A stretch of 64,000 nt of DNA, taken from NCBI RefSeq assembly GCF_001458215.1, contig NZ_CYTW01000004.1, positions 1 through 64,000 on the forward strand, read 5' to 3'. The first letter of the stretch is position 1. Every line of letters starts with the position of its first letter. The position numbers were made by a program, and so were the translations under genes. Of this stretch, positions 15,241 through 23,927 are shown piece after piece. This DNA is from Shimia thalassica (GTDB taxonomy: Bacteria > Pseudomonadota > Alphaproteobacteria > Rhodobacterales > Rhodobacteraceae). The notes beneath the pieces were generated by a model, which was given only the letters and a program-made list of their open reading frames with translations, did no database searches and was not told the origin of the DNA.

Positions 15241-16260
15241 TTGGCCAATGACGAAAAGCGCTCTTTGACTCTACGCGACGTATCGGAAGCATCTGGTGTT
15301 TCTGAAATGACAGTCAGCCGAGTTTTGCGCAACCGCGGTGATGTCTCGAATGCAACGCGGGAACGTGTTCTGCGCGCTGCCAAGGACCTTGGGTATGTCC
15401 CGAACAAAATCGCCGGCGCTCTGGCAAGCCAACGGGTCAACCTTGTTGCGGTGATAATTCCCTCGCTCTCGAACATGGTCTTTCCAGAGGTGCTTGGCGG
15501 TATCAGTCAGGTTCTTGAAAATACCGAGCTTCAACCCGTCGTGGGCGTAACGGATTACTTGCCGGAAAAGGAAGAAAAGGTCCTTTATGAAATGCTGTCT
15601 TGGCGTCCTTCGGGCGTCATTATTGCGGGCCTAGAACACACCGAAGCCGCGCGGGCGATGTTGAACGCCAGCGGCATTCCGGTGATTGAGATTATGGATG
15701 TTGACGGCAAAGCCGTAGACACGATGGTTGGCATTTCGCACCGTCGGGCCGGACGGGAAATGGCAAAAGCCATTCTAAAGGCCGGTTATCGCAATATCGG
15801 GTTTCTCGGAACAAAAATGCCGCTGGACCATCGGGCGCGAAAGCGGTTCGAGGGGTTCACAGAAGCCCTGGCCAAAAACGGCGTCGAGATTGCCGAGCGT
15901 GAATTCTATTCCGGCGGGTCGGCTCTTGCGAAAGGGCGCGAGATGACAGAGGCCATGCTCAAGCGCAACCCAGAGCTGGATTTCCTGTATTATTCCAATG
16001 ACATGATTGGGGCGGGTGGTCTGCTTTGGTTGCTTGAAAAAGGCTATGACATTCCCGGAGAGATCGGCCTTGCCGGTTTCAACGGGGTCGAACTGCTTCA
16101 GGGGTTGCCGCGCCATCTGGCAACGATGGACGCTTGTAGACGCGAGATTGGCACCAAAGCCGCCGAGGTTCTTTGGGCACGTGTTCAGGGCGAAGATCCG
16201 GACATGATCCACGAGCTGGTTCCCAAAATCTCGTTCGGGGACACCCTCAAGCGTCGCTGA
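15241..16260 (+). CDS. LacI/GntR-type transcriptional regulator
   Basis: The 339-residue product has the LacI-family N-terminal helix-turn-helix and hinge (LTLRDVSEASGVSEMTVSRVLRN, then LGYVPNKIAGALAS, residues 9-62) followed by a periplasmic-binding-like ligand domain. The wording of the hinge and core (GALASQRVNLVAVIIPSLSN) resembles regulators of the gluconate GntR kind. TTG is the start codon: an AGAGGGGG ribosome-binding sequence lies just upstream and the HTH begins within nine residues. Neighbouring genes are not obvious sugar-acid genes, so the target set is probably elsewhere, apart from possible autoregulation. Confidence 0.9.
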   Translation: MANDEKRSLTLRDVSEASGVSEMTVSRVLRNRGDVSNATRERVLRAAKDLGYVPNKIAGALASQRVNLVAVIIPSLSNMVFPEVLGGISQVLENTELQPVVGVTDYLPEKEEKVLYEMLSWRPSGVIIAGLEHTEAARAMLNASGIPVIEIMDVDGKAVDTMVGISHRRAGREMAKAILKAGYRNIGFLGTKMPLDHRARKRFEGFTEALAKNGVEIAEREFYSGGSALAKGREMTEAMLKRNPELDFLYYSNDMIGAGGLLWLLEKGYDIPGEIGLAGFNGVELLQGLPRHLATMDACRREIGTKAAEVLWARVQGEDPDMIHELVPKISFGDTLKRR

Positions 16261-16272
16261 CGGATTTGAAAC

Positions 16273-17196
16273 CTATTTCTTAAGAGACTGGCGTGCTTCG
16301 CGCATCGCATTTCTGAAATGCGGGGCACGACGACGCGCCAGAACAGCTTCGCAATACCGGATCAGCAACTTTGGCCGGTTTTCACGTTGCAGGCGTTGCA
16401 GCATCTCTTTCTGAAAGCGTTGATTTTCCCGACGTCCCCGCAAAAGAGTGTAGAATTGCGTTGTGGACAATGTCCCTGCAACGCTGCCTTCGATCACGGG
16501 TTTGAGAATTCCCAATTGGAGCCACAGTGACGCGATGCGGTGCCCCATAAAACGACACCGGTATTTGTGAATGTTTGCACCACGGAACAGCGCCGCGTGC
16601 ATCGCATCCAAGGATGCCCGCGGATCATAGAACAGATGCACATCCGCAGCCTTTTGCACCATATCGGGGCCATAGCCATAGCGGCTGTTGTAATCGCGTT
16701 TCCACGCCTTGTGATACCGCGTTTCCCACGGGGCGACTTCGCGATCCAGTGTCGCTTGTGGAGAGATCGCGACAACCGTCGATCCCGGTGCCGCAGCAGA
16801 AAATACGGTTGCCGCATACCCGCCCATTGAAGCGCCGTAAAAGACAACCTTGTCGAACTTTTCAAAGAACCCGTCTTCGCGCAAGCGGTCAAAAAAGTCG
16901 AAGACGTCCTCGTCACGATACCAAGACCACCCATGCGCCATCAGGCCAAGCATGGACCATCCCCGCGATTGAACAAACCCATAGCCCCACGGCATTTTAT
17001 CGTCACCGCGATCATAGATGTGATCAAGGTTTTCAAAGGTCACAATCAACGTCTTGCCGCGTTCAACAAAAAGCGCCGTGTGCTCGTGGCCGATTTCCTC
17101 ATAGAATCCTTCGGCGGCCCCGATTTCGGCAAGGTTCTCGCGCCACGCCTCTCGGGTCACGGGTTGATCTGCTGCAATGTCGGATTGCTCGTTCAT
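16273..17196 (-). CDS. Alpha/beta-hydrolase-like protein in a glycosyltransferase cluster
   Basis: The 307-residue product contains a nucleophile-elbow-like motif GASMGGYAATVFS (about residues 121-133), the G-x-S-x-G pattern of alpha/beta hydrolases. It also has a characteristic opening (TALFVERGKTLIVTFENLDHI) shared with proteins common in Rhodobacteraceae that are often misannotated. The C-terminal 60 residues are very basic and probably helical (RRENQRFQKEML...). The ATG at 17196 was chosen because it lies 10 nt after the stop of the upstream glycosyltransferase, whereas a longer start overlaps that gene. It may deacylate or acylate a glycan, but no substrate can be named. Confidence 0.6.
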   Translation of the reverse strand: MNEQSDIAADQPVTREAWRENLAEIGAAEGFYEEIGHEHTALFVERGKTLIVTFENLDHIYDRGDDKMPWGYGFVQSRGWSMLGLMAHGWSWYRDEDVFDFFDRLREDGFFEKFDKVVFYGASMGGYAATVFSAAAPGSTVVAISPQATLDREVAPWETRYHKAWKRDYNSRYGYGPDMVQKAADVHLFYDPRASLDAMHAALFRGANIHKYRCRFMGHRIASLWLQLGILKPVIEGSVAGTLSTTQFYTLLRGRRENQRFQKEMLQRLQRENRPKLLIRYCEAVLARRRAPHFRNAMREARQSLKK

Positions 17197-17206
17197 GCGT
17201 ATGTCC

Positions 17207-18205
17207 TTAGCGAAAGATATCCGGCGCGGCGCTGACAAGCTTGGCCCGGCATTCTTTGATAAAGCTAGGTTCGACCAGAAAATCACGCGACAGCTTTTCA
17301 ATCGAAGCATCCCCCTTGAGAGCTTCAAGAGCCACTTTTGCGCGGAATTCGGGGTCTTCGACCGGTGCCTTCTGTTTGACGATCTTGGTCGGGATCAGCG
17401 CCGCATCCACATCGATTTCATGCTTTTTGATTAGCTTGTCCATGAACGATCCGCGACGCGGGCGGTTGTTTTCTTTTTCTTCCAGCCGCGGCTTCATACG
17501 CCGCGCCCAGAAATGCACGCCCTTGGTGTCATCACTCAGCCGTTCTTCGATATTGAAGCGGCTCATGATCATATGGTTCCGGTCCTTGAACGAAATTGGA
17601 TAAAAGGCGGAAACCGGTTCAGCGTATTTGATTTCACCGCTTTGTTGCAGGAAATAGGTCACGGCCGCCGGTCCGGTGAACCCCCAGTTCTGTTCCGTCA
17701 TGTGGACAGCCCGACCCGCATCTTTTTCGGCCTGAAGCTCTTTTTGCTGCCACGGCTTCAACCACGGGCCAATCGCATATTCATCCTCAAAGAACTCCAG
17801 CATCGCATCAAGCGCTTTCGAGTTTCGGGGCAAGCCCAGAACCGCATTGCAAACAAGATTGTCCTTTTCCCATCCAAACACGCTTTGACGCGTGAAATTG
17901 AAAGGGCGATAGCAATACATGTCTGCATCGACCCAGATCTTGTCGGTTTTCTTGAGCATGTTCAGGCGCCACAAATCCGCATGGATCGCGGGGCTGCCTG
18001 TGCGCGCATGGCGAAACATCGGGTTCGACGGGAATATCTCTTCGGCATCTCCGGCATGCACCCCTTCGGGCACATTCGGGATGGGCTCATAACTATACAA
18101 TGTGGTGTGATGGCCTGCGTCCGCAAAGGACTTGAGGCACAGTTGTTCAAGCCACGACAACTTGCCGCCGATCCACAAGCTCGCAATTTCAGGTAGGTTC
18201 GCCAT
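17207..18205 (-). CDS. DXD-type glycosyltransferase with a C-terminal IS3 OrfA-like HTH segment
   Basis: The 332-residue protein is a GT-A-type sugar transferase. Its N-terminal part carries HADLWRLNMLKKTDKIWVDAD with the metal-binding DXD (VDADMYCYRPF, near residue 95), as in capsule/GT32-like enzymes. The last 50 residues (17210-17359) do not look like a glycosyltransferase. They contain FRAKVALEALKGD, then L-S-x-x-F-x-V-x-P-x-x-I, and end AAPDIF, closely following the N-terminal helix-turn-helix of IS3-family transposase OrfA (typically F-K-A-K-V-A-L-E-A-L...V-x-P-x-x-I). The reading frame is continuous through a lysine-rich linker. The ATG at 18205 precedes a clear beta strand (ASLWIG). 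It is co-oriented with two other glycosyltransferases. Confidence 0.8.
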   Translation of the reverse strand: MANLPEIASLWIGGKLSWLEQLCLKSFADAGHHTTLYSYEPIPNVPEGVHAGDAEEIFPSNPMFRHARTGSPAIHADLWRLNMLKKTDKIWVDADMYCYRPFNFTRQSVFGWEKDNLVCNAVLGLPRNSKALDAMLEFFEDEYAIGPWLKPWQQKELQAEKDAGRAVHMTEQNWGFTGPAAVTYFLQQSGEIKYAEPVSAFYPISFKDRNHMIMSRFNIEERLSDDTKGVHFWARRMKPRLEEKENNRPRRGSFMDKLIKKHEIDVDAALIPTKIVKQKAPVEDPEFRAKVALEALKGDASIEKLSRDFLVEPSFIKECRAKLVSAAPDIFR

Positions 18206-18313
18206 GTCTGCTCTGCACTTTGTTTTCAATTTTGAAACAGTTTACCACATCAAATCCCTTTGTCTCTGAAATTCAGTAAATTTGATAGGTTTCAAAAGGG
18301 TGTAAGGTCCCCG

Positions 18314-20557
18314 CTAGTGGGTGGTTTCCTGCTTTTCGACGGTAAAGAAATATCCATCAGGATGATTGTCATGCACAATGTCATCCGGCACCACGTCCGG
18401 CCCGGCCAGAAAGACATTGGCCCCGAACACATGGTGCATTTTCGAAAGCTGCTCCATCCGGTAGCCGGTCAAATCCGCATAGAAATTCGAGTAGTTTGTT
18501 GTCTCTTTCAGCGCATCGATCTTGCCACGGTGCTTATCAACGCTGAAGTGGTGGGCCTCGGCAATCTCGGGATCTTCCATCAGGCGCGCCATCTCTTTTT
18601 CAAGCGCGGGGATCATGCGTTGGATGGACGTATCTTCAATCGAGTTGTTGTTCATCCGGAACCAATAGGCGAGACCCTGATCCCGATCCACGTGGTTCAC
18701 ACGGCCGCGATCCCGTTTGACCAGAAAGCTCTCGGCGGATCGCACTGCATAGTGGTTCAATTGAACCAGATCGTATCCCACGGTGTCAGACGTGGAGCGC
18801 CACGCATTCCGGTACATGTCTTTGGGCAAAGGTTGCCCTGACCCGTTCACCCAACGGATTTCATTCCACAATTGCGGGTTCAATCCTTTGGGCCGGTGGA
18901 CACCCAGTTTTTTGAACAGGCCGATATTGCGGAAAAGTGTCTTAAATCCCCATGCCTGATGCGGTTTGCGGGTCATTTCTCGGGCGCATTTGGTGTATTG
19001 GGCGATCAACGGTTCGTCGACATATTCGTGAATGTCCGAATTTCCAAACAGCCGCCAGGTGCAGGAAATCATGTTGGCGTCACCAACCGCCTTGAACAGA
19101 TCCGAAAGGTGGCCCTCGCCCGTTTTGATGTTGATGAATTCATCCACATCCATCGAGATTACCCAGTCGGCGTTCTTGACGATCTCTTCCTTTTCGCCAG
19201 CATGAAGGGCGGCGTGCTGTGGCTTCAACCCCGTGCCCTTGAATGGGTTATCGCGGTGCTGAAGGATGCCTTTTTCCTGCAAGAGGTCCAGAAAGTCGTC
19301 CGTCCCGTCGGTACAGTCATTGGTGTATACAATAAAATCCTGCACCCCAATGGCGCGATGATAGGCAACCCACTCGAGGATAAACGGGCCTTCGTTTTTC
19401 ATACAGGTGATGATGCAGGTGCGGTTGCTGGACTGATCCACTTTGGGCGCTTCCAAAATTGGCATGCGCACCGGTTTGTAGCCAAAGCGATCCTTCGACA
19501 TGGCCAAAAGATCATCATCTTCGACAAGTGATGTTTTGGGAACAATACGCGACACCGTATCAGTCGGATGGCGCAATCCCATGAACCGGAAAAATGGCAC
19601 CCACTCGCGCGGGTTGGGCTTTGTTCCGACAATCCGCACCAGCCGCCAAACGGCCTGCGGTCCGGCTTTTTCGGGTGCAACGCACCATCTGCGCCGCAGC
19701 TTCGTGGCGTCGAACTGAACGCAAATGTGATCCGCAAAGCAGGCATCTACGCCCTTGCGGCTGCGCCAAGGGTAACAGTTGCGCCCGGCAAGAATGACAG
19801 ATCCGGTTTCGGAATTCACGGTGAAGTCAAAGAGGTTATCAACGCCGTCGCGTGGCATGACCAGATCACAGATATCCAAAAGGGCGACTGCGCGGGCCTT
19901 GTCCAAAAACCGATGGCGCGCCCATTCAAACAGCTGCAACTCTCGCTGGGGCGACTCCCACGGGGCACCTTCCGGAATGTCCATGCGATCCTTGCCCGGA
20001 GCATCGGGTGCGTTAAACGGATGGGCTTCGGCGGGCAAATCGGGCTGTCCCAACGGATGGTCCGCCTGAACCAGAACAACGCATTTCAGGCCCTTGATCT
20101 TGCGCGCCCCTTGCTTGAGCGCTTTGGCATAGTCGTCGTTGGTGTCCGGTCTTGCACGATCCAGAATAAGGGCCGCTTCGAGACCCTGTGTTTCGACGTG
20201 ATAGGCAAGCCATTCCAAGGTTGCGTCGATACTTTCCCCGTTCCGGATGGCAAAGAAGGTGTTCAAACCTTCGAAAAGGTCTTGCTCGTGATCCTCAAGT
20301 GAAATTGCCGCCTGCGCCCCTGCGACCGCTAAAACCGGAGAATTTGGTCCCTCGGTCGATACGATCATGCCATCGCCGACGCTGCGGATCATGGTGATGG
20401 ATGTTGTGTCATCTGCCGCTGTGATTTGGTCGGCGGTCACACCGACAGCAAAATAGGTTTGCGCAGATCCGTCAGGACGCCGAACTGCTGAAAGAACCAC
20501 ACCGTCGCCCACCTTTTGATGGGCCATGTCGCGTCGATGGAACACCGTCGAAGCCAT
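18314..20557 (-). CDS. Large two-module glycosyltransferase (PF13704-type, tandem)
   Basis: The 747-residue protein has two related halves. The C-terminal half (about 380-680) is a clear glycosyltransferase family 2-like domain: TCIITCMKNEGPFILEWVAYH, VYTNDCTDGTDDF, and the metal motif SMDVDEFINI. The N-terminal half (about 95-260) shows the same order in weaker form: FFAIRNGESIDATLEWLAYH, LILDRARPDTNDD, and LLDICDLVMP in place of the DVDEF motif, so its DXD is lost. The first copy may be non-catalytic and bind acceptor or regulate. The C-terminal half is homologous to the next gene (20596-21663). The protein lacks membrane segments and is probably cytoplasmic. Acceptor and sugar are unknown. 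Confidence 0.82.
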   Translation of the reverse strand: MASTVFHRRDMAHQKVGDGVVLSAVRRPDGSAQTYFAVGVTADQITAADDTTSITMIRSVGDGMIVSTEGPNSPVLAVAGAQAAISLEDHEQDLFEGLNTFFAIRNGESIDATLEWLAYHVETQGLEAALILDRARPDTNDDYAKALKQGARKIKGLKCVVLVQADHPLGQPDLPAEAHPFNAPDAPGKDRMDIPEGAPWESPQRELQLFEWARHRFLDKARAVALLDICDLVMPRDGVDNLFDFTVNSETGSVILAGRNCYPWRSRKGVDACFADHICVQFDATKLRRRWCVAPEKAGPQAVWRLVRIVGTKPNPREWVPFFRFMGLRHPTDTVSRIVPKTSLVEDDDLLAMSKDRFGYKPVRMPILEAPKVDQSSNRTCIITCMKNEGPFILEWVAYHRAIGVQDFIVYTNDCTDGTDDFLDLLQEKGILQHRDNPFKGTGLKPQHAALHAGEKEEIVKNADWVISMDVDEFINIKTGEGHLSDLFKAVGDANMISCTWRLFGNSDIHEYVDEPLIAQYTKCAREMTRKPHQAWGFKTLFRNIGLFKKLGVHRPKGLNPQLWNEIRWVNGSGQPLPKDMYRNAWRSTSDTVGYDLVQLNHYAVRSAESFLVKRDRGRVNHVDRDQGLAYWFRMNNNSIEDTSIQRMIPALEKEMARLMEDPEIAEAHHFSVDKHRGKIDALKETTNYSNFYADLTGYRMEQLSKMHHVFGANVFLAGPDVVPDDIVHDNHPDGYFFTVEKQETTH

Positions 20558-20595
20558 ATTACTCTAACCTGTCTGGGTGGCACGTTGGCCACTTG

Positions 20596-21663
20596 TTATG
20601 ATTTGCTCGTATTAACAACTTGATACCACCGAACCAGCTGGCGCTGCAAACCTTGCGGCAGAACCGCAGAGCCAGACGCCGTAAGTATTTGGGTCAGCAG
20701 TTGATGATAGTCTTCTTCACGGACCAATTCCCGAAAGCGGTTCTGGTGCCACGCCACGGCTTTTGAATGCAGTTCGGCAATCCCGTCAATTTGCCTCAGG
20801 TCTTCTAGGGCCACCTCTGTTGCTCCGGACATCTTTTTGATCGAATGATCTTCCACCGTATTGAAGTTTCGTTCGACCCAATACGCCAGATCCACCTTCT
20901 TGTGGGCCCGATTGGGCAAACCTCGTGCGCTTTTGACCAAAAAAGCAGCCGCCGAACGAATGGCATAGTGGTTCAACTCAACCATTGAGCGCCCGTTCGA
21001 GATCATGAAGAGAGACAGGCGTTTGGTGTTGTCCGCAAAAGACGCCGGAAGAGGCTTGCCAGACCCGTCGACAAATGTCGGCGATGTTGCATGGGGGCCT
21101 GTTTTTTGTTGCGGGCGATGCACCCCAAGCTGATTGAACGGGCCTTTGGTCCGAAACAGCGTTTTGAAGAACCCGGCAGACACCGGATAAGCCGTATCTG
21201 GCGGGATCGCGCGTGTGAACTGCTCGGTGACAGGTCGATCCTCAATGTCTAACACATCGTTGTGCCCGAACAGACGCCAAGGCAGGATCACCCCGTCCGC
21301 CTGATCCGGCACCGCGCCCAACAGGTCGGAAATGGTGTGCCCTTTGGTATGAATATTGAGATACTCATCAACGTCAGACACAAGCACCCAATCTGCCTTT
21401 TTGCGCAATGGATGTTTCCATGCGGACTTGAGCGCTTGCCACTGGATTGACTTCTTGGGCTGCTTTTGATGTGGGACGTGGGTCAAAACGCCAGCGCTCT
21501 GCAACCTATCCAGAATCAGATCGGTCCCGTCATCACAGTCGTTCGAATACACAAGGAAATCGGTCACACCCGCTGCGCGGTGATGTGCAATCCATTCCAA
21601 AAGATACGGACCTTCATTGCGAACCGATGTAACCGAGAGAACTCTCAAACGCTGCCCTGACAA
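20596..21663 (-). CDS. Glycosyltransferase family 2-like protein (PF13704-type)
   Basis: This 355-residue protein is a single-module glycosyltransferase homologous to the C-terminal half of its downstream neighbour. Shared elements in order are SVTSVRNEGPYLLEWIAHHRAAGV, VYSNDCDDGTD, WVLVSDVDEYLNI (catalytic/metal motif), FFKTLFR, LGVHRP and VELNHYAIRSAAAFLVK. The Asp-x-Asp-Glu motif is intact. It starts the minus-strand glycosyltransferase run and diverges from the creatininase-type gene at 21919 across 255 bp. Such proteins are frequent in marine Rhodobacteraceae and are thought to build surface polysaccharide or glycolipid. Confidence 0.85.
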   Translation of the reverse strand: MSGQRLRVLSVTSVRNEGPYLLEWIAHHRAAGVTDFLVYSNDCDDGTDLILDRLQSAGVLTHVPHQKQPKKSIQWQALKSAWKHPLRKKADWVLVSDVDEYLNIHTKGHTISDLLGAVPDQADGVILPWRLFGHNDVLDIEDRPVTEQFTRAIPPDTAYPVSAGFFKTLFRTKGPFNQLGVHRPQQKTGPHATSPTFVDGSGKPLPASFADNTKRLSLFMISNGRSMVELNHYAIRSAAAFLVKSARGLPNRAHKKVDLAYWVERNFNTVEDHSIKKMSGATEVALEDLRQIDGIAELHSKAVAWHQNRFRELVREEDYHQLLTQILTASGSAVLPQGLQRQLVRWYQVVNTSKS

Positions 21664-21918
21664 TTTTGTTTTGCCGTTTTGCTTCGTTTAACATGCTTTG
21701 CGCTGATTTGCAGTTGGCGGATTCATTCCGCAATTCAGGTGAGTCCCCCACGCTACACCGCCACCTTGAAAAGAGCCGCCTTCCCCCTTATCATTTGAAT
21801 ATCTCTGGCACAGATCAAATCGAGGGCCATGCATCCAACCTTATCGGGGTATGGGATCGCGTGGGTTTTGTGTTGCTTGCCCGCTGCGCATCCTGTTCTC
21901 CGCGAACCGGAGATTTAC

Positions 21919-22716
21919 ATGCGCCAAACATCTAAATGGCAAGGGTATTGGGCCGATCTCTCGACCGATGACTTTGCCAATCTGCCAGAAGACACCATTG
22001 CCATTCTGCCGTTGGGGGCAACGGAACAGCACGGGCCGCACCTGCCTCTTTCGGTGGACACCACCCTGACCAACGCTGTTCTTGCGCAAAGCCGATCCCA
22101 TTGGTCCGAGGACACGCATGCGCTGATCTTGCCCACGCTGACAGTGACCAAAAGCAACGAGCATATGGCACATGCCGGCACGCTGAGCCTTTCGGTGCGG
22201 ACCCTTTTGGCGATGTTGGACGACATCGGTGCAAGTGTCGCGCGTGCGGGTGTGAAGCGTCTGATCATGCTGAACGGTCACGGCGGCAATACTGCCCTTC
22301 TTGAAATTGCTGTGCGCGAGATGCGGGTTGCGCATGGGCTTATCACTGCACATGCGTCCTGGTTCGGATTTAGCGAAACCGAAGGGCTGGTTGATCCGGC
22401 GGACGCCGCGCACGATTTGCATGGTGGAGATATCGAAACCTCGGCCATGCTGGCGGTACGTCCTGACCATGTGGATATGAGCAAGGCCCCGAACAGTCAG
22501 CCGAAAAGCCGGCTGTGGCAGGAAAACCTGCGCTGGACGGGTTTGAACGGTCAGGCAGCGCGTCCTGGTTGGGTGATCGCGGACCTGCAAGGCTCGGGCG
22601 TCTGCGGCAACGCGTCGGCGGCGACCCGAGACAAAGGCGAGGCCATGCTGTCATCTGCGGCAAGAAATTTTGCTGCGTTCCTTGCCGAGTTTTCAACTTT
22701 TGAGCCCACAGCATGA
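21919..22716 (+). CDS. Creatininase-family amidohydrolase
   Basis: The 265-residue product belongs to the creatininase family of metal-dependent cyclic-amide hydrolases. It has the metal motif GATEQHGPHLPLSVDTTL (about residues 28-45), supplying Glu, His and Asp ligands, the later signature LNGHGGN near 117, and HGGDIETS. The ATG at 21919 has a GGAG sequence 8 bases upstream and gives the usual family N terminus; an in-frame ATG 90 bases earlier would add an unrelated tail. The gene overlaps the next by 4 nt. The family acts on creatinine, formamidopyrimidine intermediates and other lactams; the neighbouring CodA-like hydrolase supports a cyclic nitrogen compound. Confidence 0.88.
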   Translation: MRQTSKWQGYWADLSTDDFANLPEDTIAILPLGATEQHGPHLPLSVDTTLTNAVLAQSRSHWSEDTHALILPTLTVTKSNEHMAHAGTLSLSVRTLLAMLDDIGASVARAGVKRLIMLNGHGGNTALLEIAVREMRVAHGLITAHASWFGFSETEGLVDPADAAHDLHGGDIETSAMLAVRPDHVDMSKAPNSQPKSRLWQENLRWTGLNGQAARPGWVIADLQGSGVCGNASAATRDKGEAMLSSAARNFAAFLAEFSTFEPTA

Positions 22717-23924
22717 AACACGCCAGTCAACGCACCCTGCCCGACCTCCGCGTGCCAACTATTTTTGTAAAACCCCAAACGTCTTTTTCTGGCGAGGAGG
22801 GTGGAGGCTTTCTGCGCGGTGATGTCGTCGTTGTCGACAATCGCATTGTGGGCATGCGCCCTTCGGACAAACATCTGGACGGGCGTATCCTGATGCCACG
22901 GCTTGTCGAAGCCCATTGTCACCTTGATAAATGCCACACTGTTGAACGTATGGCCGTTGTCGGAGGAAACCTTGAACAGGCCATTCTGGCGCAACGCCAA
23001 GACAAGGCGAACTGGACCGATCAGGATATCCTGAGCCGCGCGAAACGCGGGCTTTCCGAATTTGTCACTGCCGGAACAGGTATGGTGCGCAGCCATGTTG
23101 ATTGGGGAGATACCGCGCCGCCCCCGCGCAGCTGGTCGTTGATGTGCGCATTGGCCGAGGAAACATCGCAGACAACGCTTCAGCTTTCGGCCCTCGTTGG
23201 CGTGGCACAAATGTCGGACAGGTCTTTTGCAAAACAGGTCGTTGCATCAATACCGGACGGGCACGCATTGGGTGCCTTTGTGTTTGGGCAAGACGGCCTT
23301 GAGGCAGGTCTTCGCAATATCTTTGACTGCGCCACAGACCGAGGGCTGCCTCTTGATTTCCACGTTGACGAAGGTCTCTCACCCGATCTGAACGGATTGG
23401 AACTGATTGCCAATATAGCGTTGGAAACCGGTTTCTCGGGGCCAATCCTGTGCGGTCACGCCGTTAGCCTTGCTGTTCACCCGACCGCCACAAGAAACCG
23501 GATCATCGAGAAGCTGTCCAAGGCCGGCATCTGTGTTGCCATGTTGCCCACCACCAACCTGTATCTTCAGGGGCGCAACGGCGGCACGCCCACCATGCGC
23601 GGCATTACTTTGGCCAAAGAACTGGACCAAGCGGGTGTTCCCGTGGTCGTTGGCACAGACAATGTACGGGATGCGTTCTGCCCCGTCGGGCGACATGATC
23701 CGATGTATGCATTGGAGATGGCGATCCTCGGCGCGCATTTGGATTCCCCTTTCGACACATGGCTCAAAACGATCACAACCAATGCCTGTCTAGCATTGGG
23801 GGCCGATGCGCCTAGCCTAAATGGCGCCCCTCTGGATGACGTCCTTCTGTGCGACGCAACTGACTTTTCCACACTGATCAGCGGCGCATCACGGCGCCCT
23901 GCCAATACATATTTCGAGGTGTAA
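22713..23924 (+). CDS. Cytosine-deaminase-like metal-dependent amidohydrolase
   Basis: This 403-residue protein is a TIM-barrel amidohydrolase of the CodA/AtzC-like group. It has the first metal motif AHCHLDKCH (near residue 70), the catalytic/metal segment DFHVDEGLSPD, then CGHAVSL, and the final aspartate motif GTDNVRDAFCPVGRHDPM, which matches cytosine deaminases. It removes an amino group or opens a ring in cyclic amidines or ureas. It overlaps the creatininase gene in an ATGA arrangement, so the two hydrolases are probably used in sequence. The actual substrate may not be cytosine, because the operon context is oxidative. Confidence 0.87.
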   Translation: MKHASQRTLPDLRVPTIFVKPQTSFSGEEGGGFLRGDVVVVDNRIVGMRPSDKHLDGRILMPRLVEAHCHLDKCHTVERMAVVGGNLEQAILAQRQDKANWTDQDILSRAKRGLSEFVTAGTGMVRSHVDWGDTAPPPRSWSLMCALAEETSQTTLQLSALVGVAQMSDRSFAKQVVASIPDGHALGAFVFGQDGLEAGLRNIFDCATDRGLPLDFHVDEGLSPDLNGLELIANIALETGFSGPILCGHAVSLAVHPTATRNRIIEKLSKAGICVAMLPTTNLYLQGRNGGTPTMRGITLAKELDQAGVPVVVGTDNVRDAFCPVGRHDPMYALEMAILGAHLDSPFDTWLKTITTNACLALGADAPSLNGAPLDDVLLCDATDFSTLISGASRRPANTYFEV

Positions 23925-23927
23925 ACC

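Noticed and set aside
17207-17360. An insertion sequence (IS3 family) at the end of the glycosyltransferase
   Set aside because: Only the HTH-like segment is seen. No terminal inverted repeats, OrfB or target duplication were found and the frame continues from the enzyme, so it is treated as a fused domain.
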